A stretch of 64,000 nucleotides of DNA from positions 124,001 to 188,000 of the forward strand of contig OY756150.1 in NCBI GenBank assembly GCA_963576785.1, in the 5' to 3' direction. Made by a program: the position numbers and the translations under genes. How positions within the stretch are numbered: the stretch's first letter is position 1; every line of letters begins with the position of its first letter. The stretch is from Chlorophyllum brunneum. Taxonomy: Eukaryota > Basidiomycota > Agaricomycetes > Agaricales > Agaricaceae. Below the pieces are notes generated by a model. It did no database searches. It was not told the DNA's origin and saw nothing but the letters and a program-made list of their open reading frames with translations. Positions 22,683 through 32,288 of the stretch are shown here, one piece after another.

Positions 22683-24850
22683 CGTCGTCTCACTGCTACC
22701 ATCCACAGACCCGAGGATCCCATCGTACTCCTAGTCCCCAAAACCAACGGAAAAATCCTTGGACTCATTCATGCCGTCGATACAACCATGCTCGTAGCGC
22801 AAATCGGGTATAGATTGGCTAGCGATGCAGCTAGTCTTTGTAACCCTTGCGCTCCTCCTGGTCCAACTACCCCCGTAAACCAGCACGTTCCGGGACTTTC
22901 AACTCCAGAGGTATTGCAGACTATGGCCGCTCATGGACATGGTCACTGTCTCAAAGCAAACGAAACATTCAAGAACGTTCAACAAGAGATTTTCAAGGTT
23001 CGTAATTCACTTTTACCCTGAGTATCTACCTGACTGACGTCATTTTTTTCATCTTGTTTGATATTAACCTAATAGATCGCTGCTACGACCAAAGATAGTG
23101 AGACTGTGGTTTTCGTACCTCCAGATCCTCAACAACGTGAGTTTCCTCGCTTCTCTTCATCGTTTGCCTATCTCTAAATTGATTATCATCCAGCCGATTC
23201 GCGTCGTATCTCCCTCAAAGAAGTCGGTACAAGCCTCGTCGCGAATCTTAACCTCCTCAACCGATTCTCGCGAAGCATGCTTGATCTAGTGTCATGGTGG
23301 GAATGGCTCGAAGAGGAACTCATGTCTCCCAATTCAACTCTCTTACCTTCCATTGACAAACGTGACGCAGAGTTATACGCTAGGTGGGATAAGATTAAAG
23401 GAGGCTATTTGGACTATTACAACACCGTGCGTGCTTTCCTGGCTTTTCTCATTTCGGAAGTATTGATGACGTTGGGTATTTAGATCCGTGTTGTGTATAC
23501 GCGGTATCCGCAGTTGTTGACGACATCGAGTACGGCGTGGCAGTCTATCAGTTCTGTACCACCTCCGCCTAGCTCTCCTGGATCGTCCTGGGATGGAAGT
23601 TTTCAGGATTTGGGCGCTGCGTTTGATGAAGCTATAGCCGAGGAAGCGCAGAATACTTCACGCGAGAAGCTTAATGATGAAGAGAAGATGAAGGAGAAGG
23701 TTAAGAGCGTTAAGAGTGTGAAGGCGCTTGTTGGTAGGATTAAACTCGCGAAGGTGTTTGGTAGAATGAAGAAGGGAGAGAAGAAAGGGGGAAAAGAGAA
23801 GGGGGAGGAGAAGACGAAAGAGAAGGACGAGAAGGCAGGCGAGAAGGCGGGGGAGAGGGGGAAGAAAGAGAAGGGGAAAGGAAAGGAGAAGAAGATCGTT
23901 GAACGCCCTATAATCAACGTCTCGCAGGCACCTGAACAGGAACCAACACAAGCACCTGTACAGCCCCCAGTCATTGAACAGGCGCCCAAAGGCAAAGATG
24001 CCGTAACGCAGACTGAACCAGCAAAACTACAAACTGTCAAAGAGGAGAACGTACAAACCAGGCCACAAAGTGACCATGAACATCGCACCTCCCGCAGCTC
24101 TGGCTCTTCCTCCTCCTCTTCATCAAGCACCCAATCGAAGAGTGGTATAGCAAAGGTTTTGGCTGCATTGAAGAATGTGTTTGCGAAATTGGGTTGTCAT
24201 GGTGATTCTGGGATTGAGAAGTAATGAGTTGTTGTGTGGAGTGGTATTTATTTTTTGGTTTGCTTGGGGGCTTGGTAATAATTTGTAGTATCGTAGTATT
24301 CATATCCGACTTGTTCTACGCTACTGATCTTGCGTTCCCGTTAGTCCTACTATTGTACGTTTGTGCATCTAACATTGAGTTCTACATTTTCAGTGGTGGG
24401 CTGCGTGATTCTTCTGGACTTAGTTGTGTTCGACCTCACTCGTTCATTCCATCACCACAGCTACCGCTACCATTACGTGCGCCACCTCGAATACCTAACG
24501 GGTTCCGGGGGTAAATATTCGTTGTGGGGGGCGGGACAAGGAGGAGGTCTAGCTGGGATAGGATGAAAGCTGAATGCAGACCCCTCTTGTCGGATGGGGT
24601 ATCGTAGATGGTGGAGCCGATATAGAAGACAATGGACGAAATCGATACAGTCAAACAATACTATCAAATAAGGGTGTGGGGCCGGTGTAGACAGTGTTAC
24701 AATATATACAACCCAGTTCGCACGGAAGAAGGCTCTACAGCAGACTATGGCAGATGTAGGTGTGGCGCCATTGTCGGATATGCAATTTCACCTTGATGTA
24801 AGCCGAGTACAGGGTCCTCGTCAGAATTTGCCTTGTGAATTGGTCGATGC
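22683..24850. repeat. Right arm of the ~2.2 kb inverted repeat
   Basis: Reverse complement of about 70-2254. The left edge falls in intron 1 of the lysine-rich gene: CGTCGTCTCACTGCTACC occurs in both arms, but further upstream the sequence is PEX3-derived here and gene-derived in the other arm. The right edge falls where PEX3 exon-end sequence begins (GAATTGGTCGATG). Both edges therefore touch PEX3 repeats. Confidence 0.85.
22709..24224 (+). pseudogene. Lysine-rich-tail gene, copy lacking exon 1
   Basis: Exons at 22709-22997, 23076-23136, 23194-23426 and 23484-24224 match exons 2-5 of the intact copy (700-2415) and stay in frame, one codon shorter. Exon 1 (about 43 codons) with the ATG is missing because the duplication breakpoint lies in intron 1. 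An upstream PEX3 relic now takes its place. The Lys/Glu tract differs slightly (AGERGKKEKGKGKEKK). Unless a new start was acquired, this copy is not translated from its normal ATG. The intact frame suggests the duplication is recent. Confidence 0.7.
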
Positions 24851-24976
24851 GAGTGTCGTCATGATTATAACCCTGTCTTCCTGTTACTAATTTAGTTGTA
24901 AAATGTTCTGGTGGTGAGGGATGTGCCTTGTCTATCTGCGATTGTGTTTGCAAAGTTTAAGGAGGGGTTCCGGTGA
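24828..24976 (+). pseudogene. PEX3 copy G, terminal exon relic
   Basis: This copy keeps the last ~20 bases of exon 7 (CCTTGTGAATTGGTCGATG), the final intron with its TTACTAATTTAGTTGTA acceptor region (here TTGTAAAATG instead of TTGTAGAATG, so the AG is lost) and exon 8 to TGA 24974-24976, with a stop in exon 8 (TTTAAGGAG). It is followed by the conserved convergent spacer and kinase F6. Confidence 0.65.
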
Positions 24977-25141
24977 GCTTGGTCATAGGTTTTTCGGTGT
25001 TCGTAGATACGTGTAATATCGACAAATTTATATATATATTGATCGTTCGTATCGTTCGTTAGCTCTTCCAAAGGTTACAATTCAAGCTACTAGTACAGTT
25101 ACAGAGATCATAAAGAGTCATGTTGGTGGAGAGCAGATGAT

Positions 25142-25993
25142 TTACTGGATTTTGGCTTTGGCTTTGGCTCTGGAATCCATAATATCTCCCTCGTTCTTTT
25201 TGTCAAAATGGCTCATTACCTGAAGATGAATGGATGTCTTGTTGTTCCTTTCCCACACTTCCGCAACGTGCAAGAACTCTTGGTGAACCGCTTCGGGGTC
25301 CTGCTCCACCCACGTAAGCTGTTTGTGCTTGAAGGTCCCTTTGAGGTGACGAAACCTCATTTTAATCCATGCTTCAACAGCGACGAAGAGGTTCCAATAG
25401 CCCTCAAAGCCCTTCCGCACCTCCAGTGTTTGAATTCTGTCGAATGTCCTCAGAACTAGACTTTCGCCAGCCGTCCCATACCATTCATACTGCTTTGATC
25501 GCTGCGTATCCCACTTGACACAGATGTGTCCCAGTACCCAGTTGAATGACTCAAGGTCGAAGCGATAGATTCGAGAATTTCTGAGACGTCGTTCATTTAG
25601 CGCCGCTCGTAGGAGCTCCAAGGCCATGAATGGAATCATTCCGCAACGATGCACATGATGGGAGTCGATATCACTGTCATCTACTGCAAGGTCCCAATCC
25701 GTTAGGATGCCCTTGTATTCACGTGCGTCAGACGCTTTTCCCAGAACACCGGTGAACACTCTGCGATACATGATATTCCGCAGGGTAATATTTCCGTATG
25801 TGAATCCTTTCTTCCAGAGCTCGTAATGACCTAAGGAAATGTTGGGGCTAATTGATCAAAGTGATGAGTTGGAGTACTTACATTCTATACATTGATTCCA
25901 GATTTGGAAGGCAAGCTCAATATTCTGTGAGTCCTTTGTGACAATGTCGAGTGTTACAAGAGGCTCGAGTATGATCAAGTGCAAGGGTTGCAT
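25142..25993 (-). pseudogene. FunK1-type kinase F6, catalytic loop mutated
   Basis: Exons 25993-25882 and 25830-25142 join across a 51-bp intron to 266 open residues from the ATG at 25991-25993. The N-lobe is missing. The catalytic loop reads YGNITLRNIM where other copies have HGDISxxNIM, so both the His and the catalytic Asp are changed (to Tyr and Asn). The DWD motif (LTDWDLAVDD), PFMALELL, YRFDLESFNWVLG and the Ala-Lys tail are kept; the usual RSGT is RCGM. Loss of the proton-acceptor Asp and of the whole N-lobe makes kinase activity very unlikely. The long open frame leaves room for a pseudokinase fragment, but decay is the simpler reading. Confidence 0.65.
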
Positions 25994-26185
25994 GGTTATC
26001 ATTCAGGGAGATGCTGCCATCTTATCGCATGGCGGCTGACTACAAATAAGGAGATTGTGGGTTCCGATACCGGTTTGGGTCGCACAAGCATTTGTTCATT
26101 AGGGAATGAGGATCCTGGGCCTATTGCCATGGGTGTTGATAGCATTTGCGGGAGCGTCGCAGAATTATAGGGTAAAGGAGGGATA

Positions 26186-26310
26186 TCATTGGTGTACCAC
26201 TAGATCCCAGTAAACCAAAACAGCTTCATAGTCATGCGCGTCTGACACTTGACGAGACATGATATTCCACAGGCTGATGTCTGAACTTCTTCCACAGCTC
26301 GTAATACCTA
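26186..26310 (-). pseudogene. FunK1 catalytic-loop fragment
   Basis: A short minus-strand piece reads SDISLWNIMSRQ...YEAVLVYWDLVV. It corresponds to the catalytic loop and DWD motif of the short kinases, with the metal-binding Asp changed to Tyr (VYWDLV). There is no kinase sequence on either side. It is the outermost debris of the array. Confidence 0.55.
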
Positions 26311-26612
26311 CACAGGCATCAGAAACCGATGTGATTTTCGGTTGTCTGCTATATTCTCCAGGCTCACAAAGTAAGGTAAGGGTTTTGTATAGAATAATGA
26401 CAGAGGTCTCGACTTTAGTTGCAGATGGATGCATTTTGTGTACGGGCAGTCAAGCAACGAAGTTGGACGGGTCTTTCCGTGACAGCACATCTCAGATTTG
26501 CTTTCTGACGTTTACCTTGATTGCCCTGAACACCAGCTCTAAAATAAATTGTTATATTCCATTCGCGAGCAAATAGACAAATAGACTGTTCTCTGTATCC
26601 CATACTAGCATT

Positions 26613-26873
26613 CTACGAGCTCAACTCGTCAATACGTTTTTGGAGTTCATCGCTAAGATCAGGAAAGAGATAAAGTAAGTTCAGTGCCACCGTGTTCACT
26701 TCATCTGGTTGAACTGGGAAGGTTTGTGGCTCTATAAAACTTGATGACGAAGACCTAAGTGTCGTCGTGCGATCTTCCGTTCGTGTCATCTGTGGTAGGA
26801 TAGCGAACAAAGGTCCCAATGGAATAGGAAGTGAAAGGAATTTCAGCTTCGGACGTTTCGACGCACAGATCAA
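26613..26873 (-). CDS. Possible small protein, C-terminal exon
   Basis: An open minus-strand stretch ends with a convincing acidic, helical tail (PDLSDELQKRIDELSS) and stop. An acceptor-like CTAG near 26880 suggests it is the last exon of a spliced gene, but I could not assemble the rest. The family is not recognised. It lies about 350 bp from, and divergent to, the ABC transporter. Confidence 0.3.
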   Translation of the reverse strand: MICASKRPKLKFLSLPIPLGPLFAILPQMTRTEDRTTTLRSSSSSFIEPQTFPVQPDEVNTVALNLLYLFPDLSDELQKRIDELSS

Positions 26874-27229
26874 TACCTAGCATTGACTCTTGCTCGATTA
26901 TAACACCCAACGTTCCACAGGTAAAGAGAAAAGAGATTTCATATCCCCTTATATGGGATATCTTCTCATAATTCATACAATCAAAATCAACATTCCTCAC
27001 TCCCGCAATGCCGTTGGCCAGGCACGAGTGTATGGGGTGTTTGATCCGTGGAGGGTGAACAATGGACTGGTGCACTGGAGAGATGAACGTGTGTGGGTTC
27101 TAGGAGGGAGTGTGGGAGGAAGGCTTATTGTCTGGGGATGGGCCAAACAAAGGACAACAAACACCCAATTGTCTCTACAGACAAAAGACGAGGCAAGCAA
27201 AATGGCAGCTCTTTGTTTCTCGTCCTGCA

Positions 27230-30200
27230 ATGTCTGCCCACGACCTTCCCTACGACCTTAGTCTCTCTCCGCGCTCATCCATCTCTGCCTCGTCTCTCAA
27301 ACGACCACTGCCGCCGCCACCACCCCCACCACCACCATCTACCCCACCACAACCCTCAATCAAACTCCTCTTCTCTCTCCTCCCACGCAAATACTTCCTA
27401 TGTCTTCTCCTGCCCGCTGTCTCTTCATCTATTATCGCAGGCGGTGTCGCCCCATTCATGACCTACGTCATCGGTCAAGCCTTTGACGCCTTTGCTCTCT
27501 TCCCTCTCTCACCCAATCCACCCCAACCAGCAAAAGACGCTTTGTTGAATTCAGTTGGAATGGCTGCTCTGGAGCTACTGGCTTTGGGTGTTGGTTCGTT
27601 TGCACTGGGGAGCGTGACCAGTAGTTTATGGATATGGACCGGTGAGAGAAATGCCATGCAAGTTAGGAAAGCGGTCTATCGGTCCGTTGTGAAGAAGGAT
27701 ATGGTTTGGTTTGATACTCGTCTTGGTGATCAAGATGCTGGTGGTCTTATGGCTAAATTCACTCGGTGAGTCGTTTTTTACGATTTCTATATCATCTAAC
27801 GTACCGTTTAGCGAAACTGATGATGTGAGAATGGCAACCTCACTAGCATCAGGATACCTCATTCAATACTTGACAACAACTCTAACCTGTCTCCTCCTCG
27901 CATTCATTCGTTCATGGTCTCTAACTCTCATCATCCTCTCTTCCCTCCCTCTCTTGATTATCATCCAATCCTTCTCTCAAAGCATCGCTGCACCACTCCT
28001 CAACCACGAACGCACCTCAACAACAACAACCGCTACTCTAATCAATCGTACCCTCACCTCTCTCCCTACCGTCAAAGCATTCAACGCTCAACATCTCGAA
28101 CTTTTACGCGCTTCTCATGCTTTTGAAGTATTGAGATTGGCTGCGAAAAAGTTGAATAAAGTTTGGGGTGTGACCAGTGCCATGGCACAATTCGTCATGA
28201 TGGGAATGTTCGTTCAAGCCTTTTGGTTTGGATCCAAATTGGTTCGAGATGGTAAAATCTCAGCTGGAGATGTCATGGCGACGTTCTGGGCTTGTTTAAT
28301 CGCAACTTCAAATCTTCAAATGTGTATTCCCCAATTTATCACTCTCGCTAAAGGCAAATTCTCCATGGCCGCTCTTATGGAAATCATTCACGATTCATCA
28401 TCCTCGTCGACTCTACCAACATCACCACTCCCCCGATCTTCCTCTTCATCCCAATTCAAAGCCCACTCCCGCTTCCTCCGCAAAATAACTCCGTCAAAAT
28501 GTTACGGAGAACTATCCCTCCATTCTTTATCCTTCTCTTACCCTTCAAAACCTCACATCCCCGTCCTATCAAACATCTCTTTATACCTCCCCGCGAACGA
28601 AACAACTTTTATCGTCGGTTCTTCCGGTTCTGGAAAATCCACTATCGCTGCTCTCTTAATGCGGATGTATGAACCTAATGAAGGAACTATCATGCTCGAC
28701 GATCAAGATGTCAGGTTCTTGGACGATGAATGGGTTAATGGTCATATCGCTGGTGTCAGTCAAGGATTCGGAGATGTAGTTATCTTGGAAGGTAAATCCC
28801 TTTGGGAAAACGTTGCAGTGGGCGTATATGGTCGATTGGGAAATATCAATAACGTGACGAAAGAAGAAGTGGAAGAAGCTTGTAGGATGGCGATGGTACA
28901 TGAGTTTGTGGAGGATTTACCTGAGGGGTATGAGACGGTTTTGGGGAGTTCGGCGGCGGGGAATGGGGTTGGGTTGAGTGGTGGTCAGAGACAGAGGTTG
29001 GCGATTGCGAGAGCTAGGATACGTGATCCTACGATTTTGATTCTTGGTGCGTCTCTCTTTCTCTTCTTTTCTTCAGAATATTAACGATTCGTTACGTAGA
29101 CGAAGCGACATCAGCGCTGGACGCAACTTCTCGTATCCTCGTCTTTGAAGCAATCAAAAACTGGAGAAGGAATAAAACGACAATCGTCATCACACATGAT
29201 TTATCCCAGATTCAAAATCAAGATTTCGTTTATGTGTTGAAGAGTGGCAAGGTTGTTGAACAGGGATATAGAGCTGATCTCGAACGTGTTTCCATTCCTG
29301 AAAACGGAGAGGATGATGGAGGAATAGGTGAATTTAGGAAGATGATGGAGATTCAGAGAGATATGGGAGGATTTCCGGAGAAGAATGTCGAGAAAAGTGA
29401 AGAAGTCGTGAAAGGGGAAGAAGAGGAAGAGCAGGAGGAGGAAGAAGAGAGGAACGAAAAACGACTTTCCTTGAATACCATTCGTCCGTTGACGTTTGGG
29501 AATTGGATGTTTGATGTCGTTGCGGATTTGACTTCTCAAATCTCTTCTTCTTCCCCTCCCGATTCTACTCCGCAGCGGCCGACGAAGGAGAAACGAATTT
29601 CGAAATCCCCAAGTCGATTTTTACCTTTTCCCTCTCCAATCCCTGAAGAAGAAGAAGAAGAAAACGCACAATACGTCATCCAACGTCGTCTTCGTCGACC
29701 TTCGAGTGTTCTGTTGACTCCTGTCACACCTTTTACTGCCGTTCCACCTGGACGTATCGATTCGAGGAGGTTGAGTTTACCGATGTCGCCTACTTCGACT
29801 TTGTTTTCGCAGTCGTTCTCCAAGGTCAATTTGACGAAAGATAAAGAGGAGGAAGAGGAAGAGAAGAGGTTTGATGAACAGAAGGACGCGGTTAGAGGTG
29901 CTGGGCGCGTTGCTGTTCAGAACCGAACGAGAACAAGACCTCCGAAATTGACTGTTCGTATTCCTACTCCCAATGTCGAAGAACAACCCCTAGTCGAAGA
30001 ACAACCACCGAAATTCTGGTCATTGATGCGTAAAGCCTGGCCTTCAATCCCATCCAAATCACTCCTCATAATCGGTCTCTTAATCTGTCTCTTATCCGGC
30101 ACAATAACTCCTATATTCTCATTCCTCCTCTCACGTCTCTTATTCGAAGTATCCATCGGAGCCAAAAACATTTCCACCATCAACACTTTTGGTGCCATCG

Positions 30201-31845
30201 TTTTGGGAATAACGGCTCTTGATGGGATATTGCTTGGATTGAAGTATTACGTGATGGAATCTGTTGGAATGCGTTGGACGACCAAGTTGCGAAATGTTGC
30301 GTATGAGAAGGTTTTGGGACAGGATAAAGCTTGGTTTGATGTTGATTCGGATAAACGATCGGAAGCGAGGTTGATTCAAGTTATTGTCAAAGATGGTGAT
30401 GATGCGAGAAATCTCGTTTCGGTCGTTATTGGTCAATGTCTCGTGGTTCTTGCCATGCTTTCTGTTGGACTCGTATGGGCGATGATAAGAGGATGGGAAT
30501 TAACGTTTGTCGGGATTGGAATCACACCTCTGTTCGCTGGTGTCATGGCCATTCAAACTCGTCTAGTCGGGAATTGTGAAGTGAGGAATAAGAGAGCGAG
30601 AGAGGATGTGGCGAAGGGGTGGTATGAGGTTTTGTGTAATGTGAAGGGGATTAGGTCGATGGGGATCCAGAAACCGTTTTGGATTTCGTTTGAGGAGGCG
30701 GTGGAGAGGGCTTTGAAGACTGGGGTGAGAGGTGCTTGGGTCGAAGGTGGGACTCATGGTGTTGCTTCTGGATTGATTTATGGTGCGGAGGCGGTGTTGT
30801 TTTATGTTGGTGCGGTGCTTGTGGCGAAGGGGAGGTATAGTTATTTGCAGATGGTTGAAGTGTTGAATTTGGTGGTGTTTTCTGTGACGATTGGGAGTCA
30901 ACTCATGGCTTTTAGTACGTTCTTTTCTCCCCTTTCTTCTTTGGATATAAGCTGATGATTCCTATAGCGGAAAAGATTGCGAAATCAGTTCAAGCGACAC
31001 ATGATTTAATGACTCTCACCGATCTTTCAACATCAACCACATCCGAATCAAAAGGAATTCTCAAACCTTCCCTATCCCTCCTCGCATCCGGACCCATCTC
31101 ATTCGAAAACGTATCATTCTCATACCCCTCCCGTCCCTCAATTCCCACTCTTAAAAATTTCAACCTCGTGATTGATCAAGGAGAATGTATTGCTTTGGTT
31201 GGTGCTTCTGGGTCTGGGAAGTCTACGATAACGGCGTTGTTGCAGAGGTTGTATGAACCTACGTATGGTCGGATAAGGTTTGGGGGTGTGGGGATTGAGG
31301 ATGTTGATGTGAAGTGGTTAAGAGGGGGATTGGGTGTCGTTTCGCAATCGCCGCAGTTGTTTGAAGAGAAGAGTGTGGAGGAGAATATTCTTTATGGGAT
31401 TGATCTTGATGAGGAGGAGGAGGAGAAGAGGAATGTGGTTAGGCGTGTGGCGGGGTTGGCGAATGTGGATTGGTTGAGTGGTGGTGATGAAGCGTTCAAG
31501 ACACCATTAGGAGAAATCTCAGGTGGACAAGCGCAGAGGATACAAATTGCAAGAGCATTAGCGAGGGGAGGTGTGCATTTACTCATTCTTGATGAATGTA
31601 CCAGTGCGTTGGATGTGGAGAATCAGAAAGAAGTGTTGGAAGCTATTCATAATATCAGGCGAATGGGGAGGGGTGGGATAAGGATGGTGGTTGTGACGCA
31701 TAAAGTTGAAGTTATGAGGATGTGTGATAGGGTTGTGGTTTTGAAGGATGGAGAGGTTTGTGAGGAGGGGAGGTATGAGGAGTTGGTTGGAAGGAAGGGT
31801 GGGGTGTTTAGAGAGTTGGCGAGGGGGGGTGTTTGGGAGACGTGA
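27230..31845 (+). CDS. Ste6/MDR-type full ABC transporter (ABCB)
   Basis: Four exons, 27230-27765, 27812-29046, 29100-30914 and 30968-31845 (introns 46-53 bp), join in frame to 1487 residues. Architecture is TMD1-NBD1-linker-TMD2-NBD2. A Pro-rich N-terminus precedes the first membrane helices. NBD1 has Walker A GSSGSGKST (about residue 450), signature LSGGQRQR (about 565) and Walker B ILILDEATSALD formed across intron 2. NBD2 has GASGSGKST (about 1275), ISGGQAQR (about 1380) and LLILDECTSALD. The DECTSALD form is common in fungal Ste6 a-factor exporters, so export of a farnesylated mating peptide is a reasonable guess, but other MDR substrates are possible. The linker (about 600-880) is unusually long, with Glu-rich and Ser/Arg-rich parts, which suggests phosphoregulation. 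Start ATG at 27230; no earlier in-frame ATG was found. Confidence 0.88.
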
Positions 31846-32288
31846 TCTCTTTTTTTTTTTTTTGTTTGGTGTTTCGTTCTTTTTTTATTATTATTATGGG
31901 TTTTGGTTGATGATTATGACATGGGATGATTGATGTAATGTAGCGTGTAATTATGGATTTTTGGATAAACTGCATTATTTATGAGTGTAATTGTCATGTT
32001 TCTGGAAATTGCATATTGGGATGAACGCTCTTCCTCATCTTCTTCACGGGCATTTGAGATGCAGTACTTTCATTGGAATTGCGTGGATATTTGTTATCAT
32101 CCATATTGTACTTGTTTTTTGATGTCAAAAATCGTTTTCTTGGATTGGAATGGAGGAGAGAGAGTTTGTATCTTGGAGATGAGGTAAGGTCATGTCAGGG
32201 AGGCGGGTACCTTCGGAATCAGGACTTGGCTATCTGGCGCTCAAACAATCAGTGCTGTCACTTTCACTACTAGGCTTCCACCCAAGCG
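31846..32288. other. 3' flank of the ABC gene
   Basis: A poly-T run starts just after the stop codon (about 31851-31863). The segment GATGTAATGTAGCGTGTAATTATGGATT near 31930 has a diverged copy at about 37930, part of the ABC-derived scrap downstream. I see no gene, including no short CAAX-ended pheromone-like frame. Confidence 0.4.

Noticed and set aside
26040..26110. tRNA-like GGTTCCGATACC stretch
   Set aside because: The flanking sequence does not form acceptor or D arms, so it is a chance match.
1..26310. Complete transposon carrying the PEX3-kinase unit
   Set aside because: No transposase, reverse transcriptase, integrase, long terminal repeat or consistent target-site duplication was found around the units. 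Segmental duplication explains them better.
27250..27459. Gly-rich frame opposite the ABC transporter N-terminus
   Set aside because: The Gly run is simply the reverse of the transporter's polyproline codons.
27230..32288. Possible mating-type B locus around the Ste6-like transporter
   Set aside because: I looked for a Ste3-type seven-helix receptor and for short CAAX-ended pheromone precursor frames near the transporter and found none. A Ste6-like gene alone does not define the locus.
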